Source: Aspidiotus rigidus (taxonomy: Eukaryota; Arthropoda; Insecta; Hemiptera; Diaspididae). Taken from it: 64,000 bases of DNA. A program made the position numbers and the translations under genes. This document shows positions 10,960-21,726 of this stretch, in pieces. Position 1 is the stretch's first letter. Every line of letters starts with the position of its first letter. The notes below the pieces were generated by a model that worked only from the letters and a program-made list of their open reading frames with translations, searched no databases and was not told the DNA's origin. Location of the stretch: the NCBI GenBank assembly GCA_035079385.1, contig JAVHKY010000054.1, positions 13,434,501 through 13,498,500 of the forward strand, in the 5' to 3' direction.

Positions 10960-11330
10960 TTCGCTACACCCGGGGTCTCTTTCGTATATTTCCTATCCGA
11001 TTATTATTTGTTGGAAAAATTTTTTCAAGTTCCCTTTTCCTCATAAAGATCGGAATTTTTCCAATTCCATACTCCCTCATATATACAGCTCAATCGTTGA
11101 AATCGCTCGAAATCCTTAGTTCGACGGTAAAAATTTATCCTCATTTCTAAAGTAGATCAGAGCTCCCCCTTCTCTCCGAAACACCATATACTCTTTCTCT
11201 CTTCCAAATTTTGAAATCCCCTCAAGACTGATATACATGACTCGGTGTTTGGAATTTCTTGAAGTTCCCATCACACAGAAAGCTCGAAAGTCGGACAGGG
11301 AACCTGCTGTATAGGGCGTTTTCTGAAAAA
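10960..11330. repeat. AAGTCCCC-family copies plus AGGGAACCTG motif
   Basis: Diverged copies of the dispersed unit occur (TTCAAGTTCCCTTTTCCTCAT, ATATACAGCTCAATCGTTGA, and a second near 11190-11290). They end at 11297 with ACAGGGAACCTGCTGTATAG, a copy of the AACAGGGAACCTGTT hairpin motif also seen at 279, 33430 and 40335. Confidence 0.5.
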
Positions 11331-12265
11331 TGTGGCGCCCCGCCGTCTAGCAGAAACTGACCTACCCTAATCTAATTACGCTTTAAGGAAGTTTTTCTCT
11401 TTCTTACCCCTTTTCTAGTGGGAAGCCTACTACCTGTTTCATCAGGGTATTTTCAGAGGATATACGCGTCCGATCTTTGTGATGTTATCGATGACCTCAA
11501 TTTCGTATAGGACCCTATTAACCTTTAAGCTAAATCTCTTTCCAACCCCTCTACCAAAACGACCAAATCTATCAATCACCATCAGAAAACAGCGAAATAC
11601 TCGCTAAGCATTATTTTCAAATTTCTTCCAACACTAACTACGACCCGCCTTTCACTCAACTTACCCCAATAGATTTCTCCCGTAATCTCTCTACAACAAA
11701 CCCCACACCATCTCCCTCTGCTCCAAAAAGTCAGTTCCTGGTCTCAACCAAATTAGCCCCACTATGCTACACAAACTTCATTCAAATGCTATCTCACACC
11801 TCACCTCACTCCTAAACCGATTTTTTTTCTCCACCTCCTTCCCCAATGACTGGAAACCAGCCCTGATCTTCCCAATCATAAAACCTCTCAAAGACCCTGA
11901 CACCCTCTATCCTACCGACCCATATCACTTCTAAGCACTCTTACCAAAGTTCTCAAAAAAATTATCAATAATAGCTCCTCGTTCCTTGATTCCAACGAAA
12001 TATCAAGTAATACACAATATGGTTGCCGTAAAAATCGATCAGCTCTAATGGCCCATGCTGATCTCGATTCCCAAATCTACGATACCCATGCTCAAGGGGG
12101 GAACCACTACTCAATATTTTTTGACATGGAGAACGCTTCCCCGAGAATGTGGACATACCACAAATGCGTTATCTTTTACCGACTTGGACTTCGAGGATCC
12201 TCCTACTTCAAAATTATCTTTCCAATTCAAACCCTACTATTCTCTGATGACCTAAGCATCCACTT

Positions 12266-13205
12266 ACGTTGATGACTGTGCCTTGGTAGCTGCCTCACCA
12301 AACGACCTAAAGTACAATAAACACCTTCAACAAAGCCTTCACTGCGCTTGGGCTGAAGATTAATGCTGGTAAAACAAAAATACTCGAGACCAAAGCCTCA
12401 CAGCATCTGTTCGCGGTGAATGAAGAAGCAATAGAAAAGGTGGATACCTGGGGAGCACTGTCACAAAGAAGCTAGACATGGAAGCTGAGGTACAAAGACG
12501 AATACGATCAGCCACGAGGGCTTTCTACAAGCTGAAAAGCCGCGTCTTTGATAATCGCGACGTCTGGACCACCACAAAAATAGCAGTCTTCAAAGCGGTG
12601 GTGTTATCCTTGTTACTCATTGCCAGCGAGACTTCGAAGCCTTCATCGGAGGCAGATTAAAGAACTGGAGAAATTCCAGCAACGCCAGCTGCGTAGGATA
12701 TACAAAATCAGATGGGGTAACTTTGTCTCAAATAAGGAAGTGTTGGACAGAGCGGGTCTACTGCCAGTGGAAACAATCATAGAGAGGAACCATTGCGATG
12801 GGCTGGTCACATTCGATGAATGGAAGACACCCAACTTCCAAAAATCACTCTATATGGCGAGTTGGAGCATGGTGCTAGATCATCTGGCGGACAGCGGAAG
12901 CGCTACAAAGATCAACTGCACGCACCTTTGAAGAAACTGAAGCTGGAAGGTAGTTGGGACAGACTTGCAGAGGATAGAAACCAGTGGCAGAGCACAGAGG
13001 AGCACAACCCAGCAGAAGGGAAAGTTCAAATACGATGACGGACTCTCTGAAATGTGACACGCGCGGTAGAGTCATCTCATCCAAAATTGGAATGATCTCG
13101 CATCTCAGGACCCATATGTAGCGGAGAAATGGAGGAGCAATAGTAGATCACGACTGGCTGGAAGAGAGGGGGGAGGTTACCAACACGCGCCTACCGTCTA
13201 CTTCA
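12266..13205 (+). pseudogene. Nested second non-LTR fragment (YVDD to C-terminal end)
   Basis: The fragment starts at its own YVDDCALVAAS box and continues through GLKINAGKTKILETK, GYLGSTVTKKLDMEAEVQRR, then FQQRQLRRIYKIRW, NKEVLDRAGLLPVETI, then LYGELEHGARSSGGQRKRYK. It ends with a degenerate GRVISSKIGMISHLRTH finger. These C-terminal signatures match the minus-strand element at 36.9-39.1 kb (GGQRKRYKDQ in both), so it is another member of that family. It is 5' truncated and interrupts the I-like element in the same orientation. Several frameshifts are present. Confidence 0.75.
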
Positions 13206-13912
13206 AGAAACAATCAATAAAATACACGCTTGGCTTTCCCTCTTAAGATTCCGCATTTTGTACCCCGAAACCAAACTCATCAAGTCATCATCTTCCGAAA
13301 ACCTCACCAGAAAACCATTAAATTTCCCATTTCCCCCTCTCACAACAGCTAACTACCACATCCCACAAGTTAAAACTACTAAAGTTCTTGACCTCAATTT
13401 CCACAACCGTCACTCTTGGATCGCCCACATCAAACCAACTAAATCAAAATGTATTCGAGCACTCAATGTCCTGAAATTCCTTTCCCACCCTAGAGAAGGT
13501 TGTAACCTAAAAATCCTCCTCCATCTCTACCAGAGCTTAATCCGATCACCCTCGATTACGGATCACTCATTGAAGGTTCCGACCCCCCCCCCCCCCCCTC
13601 AATTGAAACTACTCCATACTGTCCAAAATTCCGCACTCAGAATAGCTACTGGAGCATTCCGAACCAGTCCCGCTGACTGGCTTCCCCCCACTTCATTATC
13701 GACGCCTCGAACTAACAACCAACTTCCTCGCAACTGTCCTACAATATCCTCAAGTCCCCGTCCACCATTATATATTCCTCCCTCACCACAACCAAAACTC
13801 CATAACCAATTTATGTTACAATCTTGAACTCCAATTAACACTCCCCTTCAAGTTTCATTGTCTTAACCACATCGTTCCTTCAACACCTCCTTGGTTTTTT
13901 ATTCCACCCAAA

Positions 13913-14368
13913 ATGATTCGCGACTTAAAACGCCTCCCTCGTCTTTCAACTTCTTTCGAAAAATACCAGGCACAGTTTAACCTAATTCTTAACAACTTTC
14001 ACAATCCTACACTATGTTTCACTGATGGATCCAAACATCAAAACAAAACCGGCTTCGCATGCTCAATAGGTCCCATCACAGTCTCTCACCCACACCGCAA
14101 CACCGTATCCGTCTTCACAACTGAATTAGAAGCAATCTTCAGCTGTTTGGAACACCGTCTTCCTCTCAACCCATTTTTGGTAATTTCCGACTTCCTATCA
14201 TCACTTGACGCCGTATCCAACCACACCTCTTCCCACCCACTCATAAGCCGTATAAACACTTTCATTGCCACCTTTCATACCATCCCCATCCCATTATTCT
14301 TCATTTGGTTACCTGGTCACAAGGGTATCCCAGGAAACGAAGATGCCGACAAAGCAGCCAAACTATAG
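13913..14368 (+). pseudogene. RNase H domain of the I-like element
   Basis: One open frame of 151 codons holds the domain. Visible catalytic positions: D in CFTDGSK, E in TELEAI, D in LVISDFLSS, and the final block WLPGHKGIPGNEDADKAAK with D. All four acidic residues expected of RNase HI are present, so this part is well preserved although the flanking RT is broken. The frame stops at TAG 14366. Confidence 0.85.
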
Positions 14369-14819
14369 CAACCCATAACCTATCAGTCAACCGCTCTTTC
14401 TTCCCCTCATGCTCAGATCTCTCCAAACATATCAACAAATTCATCACTCAAACATGATTCACTCTTTGGTCTAATCTCAAATCACAGTCAAACAAACTAG
14501 CCCAAATTAAAAATGTTCCCATCCCATGGGACTCTTCAAATCTGTCAACACGCAGAGAAGAAATAGTCATCACCCGTCTCAGAATCGGCCACATCAGACT
14601 CACACACACCCATCTCATCTCTCATGCCCTCATTGCGAATCTGAACTCCCCTGTCCGTTCAACACATCTTCTGCTGCCCAAACTTAACCCAACTTTGTAT
14701 TTCTTTATCCATCCCTCACAACCATACACAGGCACTACCAGATGACTTCCCCTCCATCCCCAACATCTTGTTGAGGTGGAAAGGTTTCATAACCAATAAG
14801 CTAGGCTATAACTATAGCT

Positions 14820-14905
14820 GCGGTGGTGATGGTGGACTGTGCTAGTGCCGGTAGATTAAGGTAGTATTGGTAGATTGAGGTAGCACTGGTGACTAATGTT
14901 TAGAA
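14820..14905 (+). repeat. GGTAGATT-type short tandem repeat at the 3' end of the I-like relic
   Basis: Words GGTAGATTAAGGTAG, GGTAGATTGAGGTAG and flanking GGTGATGGTGG form a short imperfect array directly after the last coding remnants. Simple repeats at the 3' terminus are common for I-clade elements. Confidence 0.5.
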
Positions 14906-15039
14906 AATTGCTACTTCCCGCACTATGTATCGTAACTTAGAAACCAAAATACTCAAAAAATGGATCCCATTGCAAAGTTTGCAGTGGCAGCGGGGAACTC
15001 GCAAGCTTCGGAGTCCTGTGGGAAACCGCTATTCTTATG

Positions 15040-15245
15040 AGTAGGCGCATTCGGTCTGGTCGAGAGTTAGAAATTTTCCAACTCTCTCTCTTATCATGTA
15101 TGACCCCTCATTATCGTAATATAGCTCTGAAGTCGAAATTTTTCCAAGCCCTCCTCTTATCAGTGCGACAGATGAAACTTTCCCAGTCTCTCTTCCATCA
15201 TAGTATAGCTCCCCATCATCACATACCTAGTGGACCGAAATGATG
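15040..15245. repeat. AAGTCCCC-family copies
   Basis: Three head-to-tail diverged copies are visible: AGAAATTTTCCAACTCTC, GTCGAAATTTTTCCAAGCCC and GAAACTTTCCCAGTCTCTC, each followed by a CTTATCA or CATCATAGTATAGCTC variant. Confidence 0.55.
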
Positions 15246-15299
15246 GTATCAGTTGAAGTGGGTTCGCACTAAATCTGTTCTAGTGTAAACACATATACA

Positions 15300-15450
15300 C
15301 TTCGAATCCACAAAATTTATGTCTGAATTTTATCTTCAATTTGCGCCCTTACTCAAGTTTCTACGACTTTTTTGAGCTGAGTTAAGGACCAAAATATGCC
15401 AAAAATTGACTAATTTGCCAGAATTCTCAAAAATCGTTCAAACTTTGTTA
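15300..15450 (+). repeat. Single arm of a small foldback family (FB2)
   Basis: This matches the arms of the inverted elements at 35813-36185 and 40407-40846: CTTCAATTTGCGCCC, CTCAAGTTTCTACGACTTTT, then GACCAAAATATGCC and TTGACTAATTTGCCAGAATT. Only one arm is present, so the copy is solo or broken. Confidence 0.65.
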
Positions 15451-15579
15451 TTGATTTATATGTATTTATAATTTGTTTAATTGTTCATTTGGTACGGTGC
15501 CACAAACGTCTAGACGCGTAGTTTAATTTTTTGCAGCACCCCATTAAAATAAAAAAAAACATACATATTCATAAAAATG

Positions 15580-15813
15580 GTTGAATAAAAGAAAATACAA
15601 TCACGTAACGAAATTTATTTCACGACCGGTTTTGTGTTGACGAGGCAATACATCATCAGGTAGTAACGTTCATATTGTTTTGAGTACCCACTCAAAAAAT
15701 GGCACTTATTGTGTTTTGCAGAAAAAGTCCATTAATGTACGTTACTACCTGATGATGTGTTACCTCGTCGACACGAAACCGGTTACGTGATTGTATTTCC
15801 TTTTATTCAACTA
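15580..15813. repeat. Inverted pair of PLE terminal sequences with hammerhead-like cores
   Basis: Two roughly 80-90 bp arms are inverted around a spacer of about 60 bp. On the plus strand (15749-15784) and on the minus strand (15659-15624) each arm reads CTGATGA, a stem-loop, GAAA (CAAAA in the left arm), then the palindrome ACCGGT. In the right arm stem II is GTGT/ACAC. In the left arm the base after ACCGGT is C and is followed by GTG, which pairs with TAC just before CTGATGA. This is the order of a hammerhead ribozyme with a minimal stem III, as reported for Penelope-like elements. One extra T sits between CTGATGA and stem II. No PLE coding sequence adjoins. Confidence 0.6.
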
Positions 15814-15877
15814 TCAAGATGTCTCGTAATTATGGGGAATCCCTCCAATTTATAAAAATGATTCAGCAAACAACTGT

Positions 15878-15880
<3 letters not shown>

Positions 15881-15968
<88 letters not shown>
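15881..15968 (+). repeat. (GA)n microsatellite
   Basis: About 44 uninterrupted GA dinucleotides lie immediately beyond the 3' end of the minus-strand Jockey fragment, so on that strand the element ends in (TC)n. Confidence 0.95.
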
Positions 15969-15973
<5 letters not shown>

Positions 15974-15974
15974 T

Positions 15975-16640
15975 TTAGCCACCACCCAAGCCCCACTCCA
16001 GCATGCTATAAAGCCATCTCTTGAGTTCCTCTCGAGCTAAATGAAATATGCCAAAGTCGGTATTTCTGTCACTCAAAGAATTCCAAGTATTTACTCCTCT
16101 ATTAAGCACACTGTCTTTAAGGGTATTTGTTCGCACATTCATTGGACGAAAAACGAGTCTCGAGCAACTACTAGCTCTAGGTACACTTAGGGATATTTTT
16201 GACAGAAGATACGGCTCGTATTCTGACATGAGGAACATCATGGAGAAATACAATCGATCCTATTCTATTATTTAGAGAGACCACCTTAAATCCTTTCAGC
16301 AGTTCATCGTATCCTCTTTGTTAGTGGGGTAGTGTTCAAAAGTCTTATATTAAAGGTATTTCAGGGATCTTTCCCGAACTCTCTCCACAAGTATTTCATA
16401 GATACGAGTATTATTATCCGACTGAGGATTCCACACTAATGCACCATATTCTAGATTCGATCTTACCAAAGCAAAATAGAGTGTTTCAAGAATTTGTATA
16501 TTATGTTTAGATAAACTTGTGTCCCTAACTATAAACCAAACTATCCGTTTCGCCCTAGTAACAGTGTGCCCATTCGCTCGTCCATCAACACTCCCAGAAA
16601 GTGTCTGAATATCTTCCAAGTTGCGATCTGATGACGTCAT
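15975..16640 (-). pseudogene. Jockey-like retrotransposon, 3' end of the RT ORF
   Basis: Reading on the minus strand, the thumb region shows AKRIVWFIVRDTS, LETLYFALVRSNLEYGALVW and ERVRERSLKYL. After a frame change it continues with VPRASSCSRLVFRPMNVRTN, then LKDSVLNRGVNTWNSLS. These are typical of the end of Jockey-clade ORF2. It has no catalytic RT motifs because it is strongly 5' truncated. The adjoining (GA)n tract marks the 3' end. Confidence 0.75.
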
Positions 16641-17000
16641 AAATCAGTTCCTGTGACGTCACGATCTAATGACGTCAAGAACAATCCCTAGCTCGGAAGT
16701 TAAAATTTCAACAGGGAATAGTCTATTCTATGGGGGGGGGGGGGTTTCGAAAAATTTGCCGCGTGCCGTGTGGTGTCCAGCGAAAAATCCAAATCGACAA
16801 AAATGGTCCGAGTCTAACACTTCCCCGCCCAAGTTCCAGCGGTAAAAATAGTCCAAATCCAAAAAAGGGTGAAATTCTTTCAAGTCCCCTTCCTATCATA
16901 TAGTTACGTGCCAACTAACCCTCAATTATTGGAGGGGAACTTGGAAATTTTCTACTCTGAAGCTATAAATGACAGAAGGGGGACTCGAAGGTATTTTGAA
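16632..17000. repeat. CRE-rich block and AAGTCCCC-family copies
   Basis: Three TGACGTCA sites (16632-16639, 16654-16661, 16670-16677) are followed by an AACAGGGAATAG remnant and a G run. Two oppositely oriented copies of the dispersed unit follow, at 16860-16915 and 16930-16990. Confidence 0.55.
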
Positions 17001-17149
17001 ATTCGGAGAATCCAATTTTGAATGAATTTTCATTATCATAACCAAATTTATCCCATATAACACGTACCACGAATCCCTCATTTTTTCCATTCTCTCAATT
17101 CAAAACTTACAGCATAACTCTCGTCGTACATATCACTAAGGTTACAGGA

Positions 17150-17290
17150 AGCTATTATGATAGAAGGGGTAATTGAAGAAATTTCGACTTCCGAGCTATG
17201 TATTATAGAAGTGGGACTTGGAAAAATGTCGTCTTTAAGCTTGTACATGGTAAAAGGGGGACTTGAAAAAATTTCGACTTTCAAAAAAGT
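17150..17290 (-). repeat. AAGTCCCC-family copies in tandem
   Basis: Three successive minus-strand copies, each of the form GGGACTTGGAAAAATTTCGACTTYGAGCTATGTA, spaced about 55-65 bases. The open frames here come from the repeat. Confidence 0.6.
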
Positions 17291-17929
17291 TCCGCGCATA
17301 CAAACACAAGAGAATTCACGTCCAACTTCTAATTTTAGGTATCTCTTTTGCCGCGAGGTACGGAACTTGTGGGTTCCCTGCGGCAATTGCAAAATTTGCA
17401 ATGGTATGGCAACTTATTTCTCGAATTTTTCAAAGTCTCCCAGTCGGAATTTTTCTCAACCGTATTATAGTATATATGTTGAATGGTTGTTCAACAACAG
17501 AAAGGGAATAGATGCCTTTGATGGTTCTATAATAGTCGTGGAGATCGATTGACAGGTCTGTGCTCATTGGCCGATGGGTACAGAAGAAAATTCACTCTTG
17601 AGTAATTGCTACTTTTAAGGGAGCGTGATTTGGAGAAAAATGACACGCGGGACCTGTTTAATTAATTTAGAAGTTAATCCTGCGTCATACAAGTTAGGAG
17701 ATTGTCTATTGGATATAGGTACAGCCGGAGTATAGTAACCCAAGATTAGGAAAGAAGAACACATACATATGGCTGGAAGCTCAAGGTTTTCCTAATTCCT
17801 TCCTTCCTTCCTTCCTTCAAATATTTGCACTTCATAGTTTCTGAAAAAGGTAAGAGACACCGCCCCCAAGGGTTTTGAAGTATGAGAATACTGAATGAAA
17901 GTCATTGTTAGCAATGGCTGAATCCACTC

Positions 17930-18036
17930 ATAGTCTAGTCAAATTAGACACAAAATGAGCTTAAAAAAGAATTTTTTGGTAGAGAACGGGTGTTTGCTGG
18001 AATGTGTAGAGGAAGGTATCGAAAAGCACCAAAAAA
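17930..18036 (+). repeat. A-tailed repeat module, copy 1
   Basis: About 100 bp (TAGTCTAG..., GGTAGAGAACGGGTGTTTGC, GAAAAGCACCAAAAAAAA) match the minus-strand segment 24733-24840. In both copies the similarity stops right after a run of A, and different sequence follows. That suggests the 3' end of an A-tailed retroposon of unknown type. Part of it reads as FAGMCRGRYRKAPKK, but no known protein is recognised. Confidence 0.5.
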
Positions 18037-18366
18037 AAACCACCCCCTAAAGGCTGGGGAAAATTTTTTGTGGCACGCTTTGGCCCCCCAAATTAAGTTT
18101 TTGGACTATTTCTCAAAAACTAAGCGTTTTACAAGAAAATGTTTCGAACAAAAGATGTTCCTCTTGAAATTTCAAATAAAATGATGTATAGAAAGACCAG
18201 TTTAGACCGAATAGTCAGCTCAAAAATTCCCTCGAAGTAATATAGTTTTCAAAATTTAGACGAAATTTATCACATTTTTGGTGTATCTCGGAAAAATCAA
18301 CTTCTAGAAGAAAATGTATAGGAGGTAAACATTTTCTTTACAGTATTTCTTATAAATAAAGTTTAT
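18037..18366 (+). repeat. Left arm of foldback element FB1 (RTE in the spacer)
   Basis: This arm begins CCACCCCCTAAAGGCTGGGG and contains TTTTTTGTGGCACGCTTTGG. It ends in TTTCTTATAAATAAAG and is inverted relative to 21727-22036. Related but diverged sequence forms the inner arms of the 29.6-31.7 kb palindrome (GGAAAATTTTCTGTGGCACG). Confidence 0.75.
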
Positions 18367-18389
18367 TCTACACACATTTTGTTTGCTTC

Positions 18390-18500
18390 TTCATCTTCTG
18401 TGGCTGCAAAATGTGACAATAAGGAATTCTTCTCTAGTTTAGCAATTGTCGAAAAATTGATCTTAACAAGTAGCTTTGTTTACTGTGAACGTCAGCTATA
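18390..18500 (-). other. Short acidic open tail in the FB1 spacer
   Basis: On the minus strand a frame of about 37 codons ends KNSLLSHFAATEDEEANKM and then stops. The FB1-related palindrome at 30 kb has a comparable acidic end (DDPTDQEETDESDEST, then stop, near 30647) in its spacer. Both could be last remnants of proteins once encoded between the arms. The evidence is composition only. Confidence 0.25.
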
Positions 18501-19826
18501 TGTATTTATTCGATACACACGTATCCGAGTACTGAAAGACACCATACTACGAGACCGATTGTACATATCTTCTTCATAATTATGACTATCAGATCTCTCT
18601 CTTCAAGTGCCATATCCAAGGGACTTCAGGCAGTTGTCATTTCGATAATTTGTTTCTATTTTCCTCGATCTCTCGCTGCGTGGAAAATTTCTTCTGGTAA
18701 CATATTGGTCCACTGTCTTATGTTCCTTAGCCATGAGAGACTTTTTCGGCCTATCCATCGCTTCCCCTCAATTCGACCATACATGATTGTCTGCAGTAGA
18801 TCATATTTAGGCCCGCGAAGTACACGACCTAGATACTGCATTTTTCTTTTCTTAATAGTGTTTAGAAGTTCACGCTCTTTTCCCATGCGATCAAGAACTT
18901 CCGTATTCCGTATTTTTTCCGTCCATACAATTTTCAGCATGCGTCGATAACACCACATCTTGAATGCCTCAATTTTATTCATCATCGCCGTCTTCAGGGT
19001 CCACGTTTCACAGCTATAGAGTAGCCTCGACCAGACATAGCATTTCAAGATCCTCAATTTTAGACGCATGTTCAGGTCCTTTGTCGTCATTACCTTGCGC
19101 CAGTTACTGAATGCATCCTCTGCCAACGCTATTCGAACTTTAATCTCCTCATCCGGGTTCATGTCCTCGTTTATCCAGGCTTCAAGATATTTGAAATGCG
19201 TTACTCTTTCAATATGTTCTCCAGCTAGTTCCAGTTGTACATTCCCAATCCCACCCTTATTTACTATCATCATTTTTGTCTTATTAATGTTGATGGATAA
19301 GCCATAGTTTTTACTGGCTTCGTTAACTCGGTTTAGTAAAGTTTGGAGGTAGGGCATTGTCTCTGCTACAAGGGCTGTGTCGTCCGCATACCTGATATTA
19401 TTGATTGTTTCGCCTCCAATTCGCACTCCTATAGGCTGATCTTCCAAAGCCTCCACAAATATTTCTTCGGAGTAGATGTTGAACTGCAGTGGCGAGAGGA
19501 CGCAACCCTGCCTTACTCCTCTTTTGACTGGGATTTGCTGTGATTCTGTGTTGCCAATTTCCACAAACGCCGTTTGTTTCCAATACAGATTGACCATTAG
19601 CCGTATGTGCCAGTCGTCCAAGCCAATTTTCTTCAGGCTTTCAACTAGTTTGTTGTATTGTACTTTATCGAAAGCTTTCTCGAAGTCTATAAAGCATATA
19701 AAGACTGTTTTTCGAAACTCTCGGCATTTTTGAAGAATAACTTGTACGCAGTATAGAGCTTCTCTCGTTCCCATGCCTGGTCGAAATCCAAATTGTTCCT
19801 TGTTGTCATGGAGAGAAACGATCAAG
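18500..19826 (-). pseudogene. RTE-like retrotransposon, 3' half (RT palm to C terminus)
   Basis: A continuous 389-codon frame (19825 to 18656) holds RT boxes in order: EQFGFRPGMGTREAL, FIDFEKAFDKV (box A), GVRQGCVLSPLQFNIYSEEI (B), NNIRYADDTALVAE (C, YADD intact), ININKTKMMIVNKG (D). C-terminal signatures are IEAFKMWCYRRMLKIVWTEK and KRKMQYLGRVLRG. Box order and the RRMLKI..WT tail resemble RTE/BovB-type elements. The frame lacks RT boxes 0-2, which lie in opposite orientation at 19830-21580. The last residues (ALEERD in a shifted frame near 18610) and an AATAAA at about 18508 mark the 3' end. Confidence 0.85.
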
Positions 19827-19829
19827 AAA

Positions 19830-21580
19830 CGGCCACGAGTCCTGGGCGCTCCTTCAATGGACCAGGGGTGCTAAGAATATCCCAGCTCGAAATGACAAAG
19901 ATTCTAAATATAGGTACGTAGAATGTAAGTACATCATACGAAACGAGAAAAATCCACAATCTAATCCGAGAAATGAAACGCCTAGATATTCACATTCTCG
20001 GTGTTGGTGAAATATACTGGCTTGGCTCCGGGTGCTTTGAGACAGAAGAGCACACCATATATTTCTCAGGAGCAGAAGACGGACCGCACCAGAAAGGAGT
20101 AGCTATTATATGTGATAAATCTACCGCCAAAGCGGTGAAAGCATAAATACCACTGTCTGAGAGAGCTATGATGATTCAACTTGCAGCCCATCCATTCGAC
20201 ATAAATACTCGTATAATACAAATCTACGCGCCTACAGCGGACAAAGATGACGCACAACTTGAGGATTTTCACGGACAGGTAGAGGCACTATTAAAAGTCT
20301 GCAAAAGTCACAATGTCACTTTTGTGATTGGAGATATGAATGCTAAGGTTGAAAGAGGTCCAACAGGAACAATTGCAGGGCCTTTTGGCTTAGGAGAACA
20401 AAACGAACGCGGTGAACCCCTCATCCAATTTTGTCAGGAACAACAACTTATTATTACCAATACCAACACGTGGTTTCAGCTCCCAAAAATAAGGTTATAT
20501 ACGTGGAAAGCTCCGACTGATAGTAAAGGTTTGATAGTCAGACACCAAATAGACTACATAATGGTCAAAAAGCGTTTCAGAAACTCGGTAAGACCCGTGG
20601 AAACCCTAATGCAGATATAAACTCAGATCATATCCTTCTTGCGGCGAAGGTTAAAGCCAGACTGAAGAAAATTAAGGAAGCTTCAAAACAGTTTATATTT
20701 ACGTTAAAACTATAACAAACAGAGGTCAAACGAAAGGTAAGAGAAAATATAAGCCATAAATTACAAGGCATTTCCGAGCAGAAAATAGGAAATAACGATG
20801 TCGAAAAAACTAGTACGCGGATGAAGAATGTAATATTGCAATTGGCTGAAGAAGTCCTAGGCAAAAGGGAGCGAAAAAAGAAGAACACATGGATAACAAA
20901 GGAAATTCTGGAACTCATAGACGAAAGAAGGAAACACAAGAACAAGGATGAGCGAAAATACAGAGAGACCCAGAGGAAGGTCAAAAAGGCAGAAAAAAAG
21001 GAAAAGAAGAATTTTATCTTAAATCTTGTGAAGAAATTGTCACCACGACGAATATCAGCTACACAAGAAACTGAAGGAAACAGCCGGAATTTACAGACCA
21101 AAGAAACTTTACGTAATGAGAAACCAAGAGGGAAACATAATTGTGGGGGGAAACAGTCAGGTTGTGGAATGAACCAGATATATTGAGAAACTGTTTGAAG
21201 ATGAAAGAGAATCCGTGGAAGTCACTGCGGAAGAAGGACTAGAAATCCTTCAATCCGAAGTAGAACGCGCAATAAGGAACGCTCCAGTAAGAAAGGCCCC
21301 TGGACCGGATGGAACGATAGCAGAATTACTGAAAGTGTTGGATGAACACAGCATTGGAAAACTGACGAGACTATACAACGGAATCTACTTTAGCAGAAAA
21401 ATACCAGAAGAATGGCTTCGATCAAAGTTCATAACAATTCCCAAGAAGCAAAAAATGAAAAGCTGCAACAATTTCAGACTAATCAGCTTGATGTCACATC
21501 TGCTAAAAATATTGCTGCGTATAATACAAAGAAGAATATCCAAAAAAGACGAGTACTACCAGATATGGATGAATAATTCC
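19830..21580 (+). pseudogene. RTE-like retrotransposon, inverted 5' half (endonuclease and RT N-terminus)
   Basis: On the plus strand, AP-endonuclease motifs appear in order: NIGT-stop-NV (the W of GTWN is a TAG), GVGEIYW, IIQIYAPTADKD, FVIGDMNAKVERG, FGLGEQNERGEPLI, YTWKAP, RHQIDYI, and NSDH in a shifted frame near 20620. It continues with a basic linker (EEVLGKRERKKKNTWI) and RT N-terminal boxes KAPGPDGTIAELLK, KFITIPKKQKMKSC and FRLISLMSHLLKILLRIIQR. It breaks at about 21555-21580, exactly where the minus-strand half takes up (EQFGF). The two parts together make nearly one full element. Several stops and frameshifts disable the endonuclease. Confidence 0.85.
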
Positions 21581-21726
21581 ATCTTTATCCTGTTGTAAGT
21601 CTTGATAGCTAAATTTTAATATTCTTATAGCTAAATACAGTATAGGAATTAATTCTACAATAAATTTCCTCTACGAGTATTTCCGCTTGTTCTACAGAAG
21701 ATATTAGGTATTACATTTGATCAATT

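Larger units (their letters stand above)
11640..14830 (+). pseudogene. I-like non-LTR retrotransposon relic with RNase H
   Basis: The RT N-terminal part reads FPNDWKPALIFPIIKPLKD (about 11845), then FFDMENASPRMWTYHK (about 12120), the degenerate form of a FFDMEKAFPRIW box, then LLFSDDLSIHL (about 12235), a degenerate FADD box. After an inserted fragment the element resumes at about 13208 (ETINKIHAWLS) and runs through RALNVLKFLSHP and LKLLHTVQNSALRIATGAF into an RNase H domain. A tail includes TRREEIVITRLRIGHIRLTH (about 14545). Frameshifts and stops are frequent. RT plus RNase H in one polyprotein and these box sequences are typical of the I/Jockey superfamily, I-like branch. The 3' end lies near 14830, followed by GGTAGATTRAGGTAG repeats. 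Confidence 0.8.
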
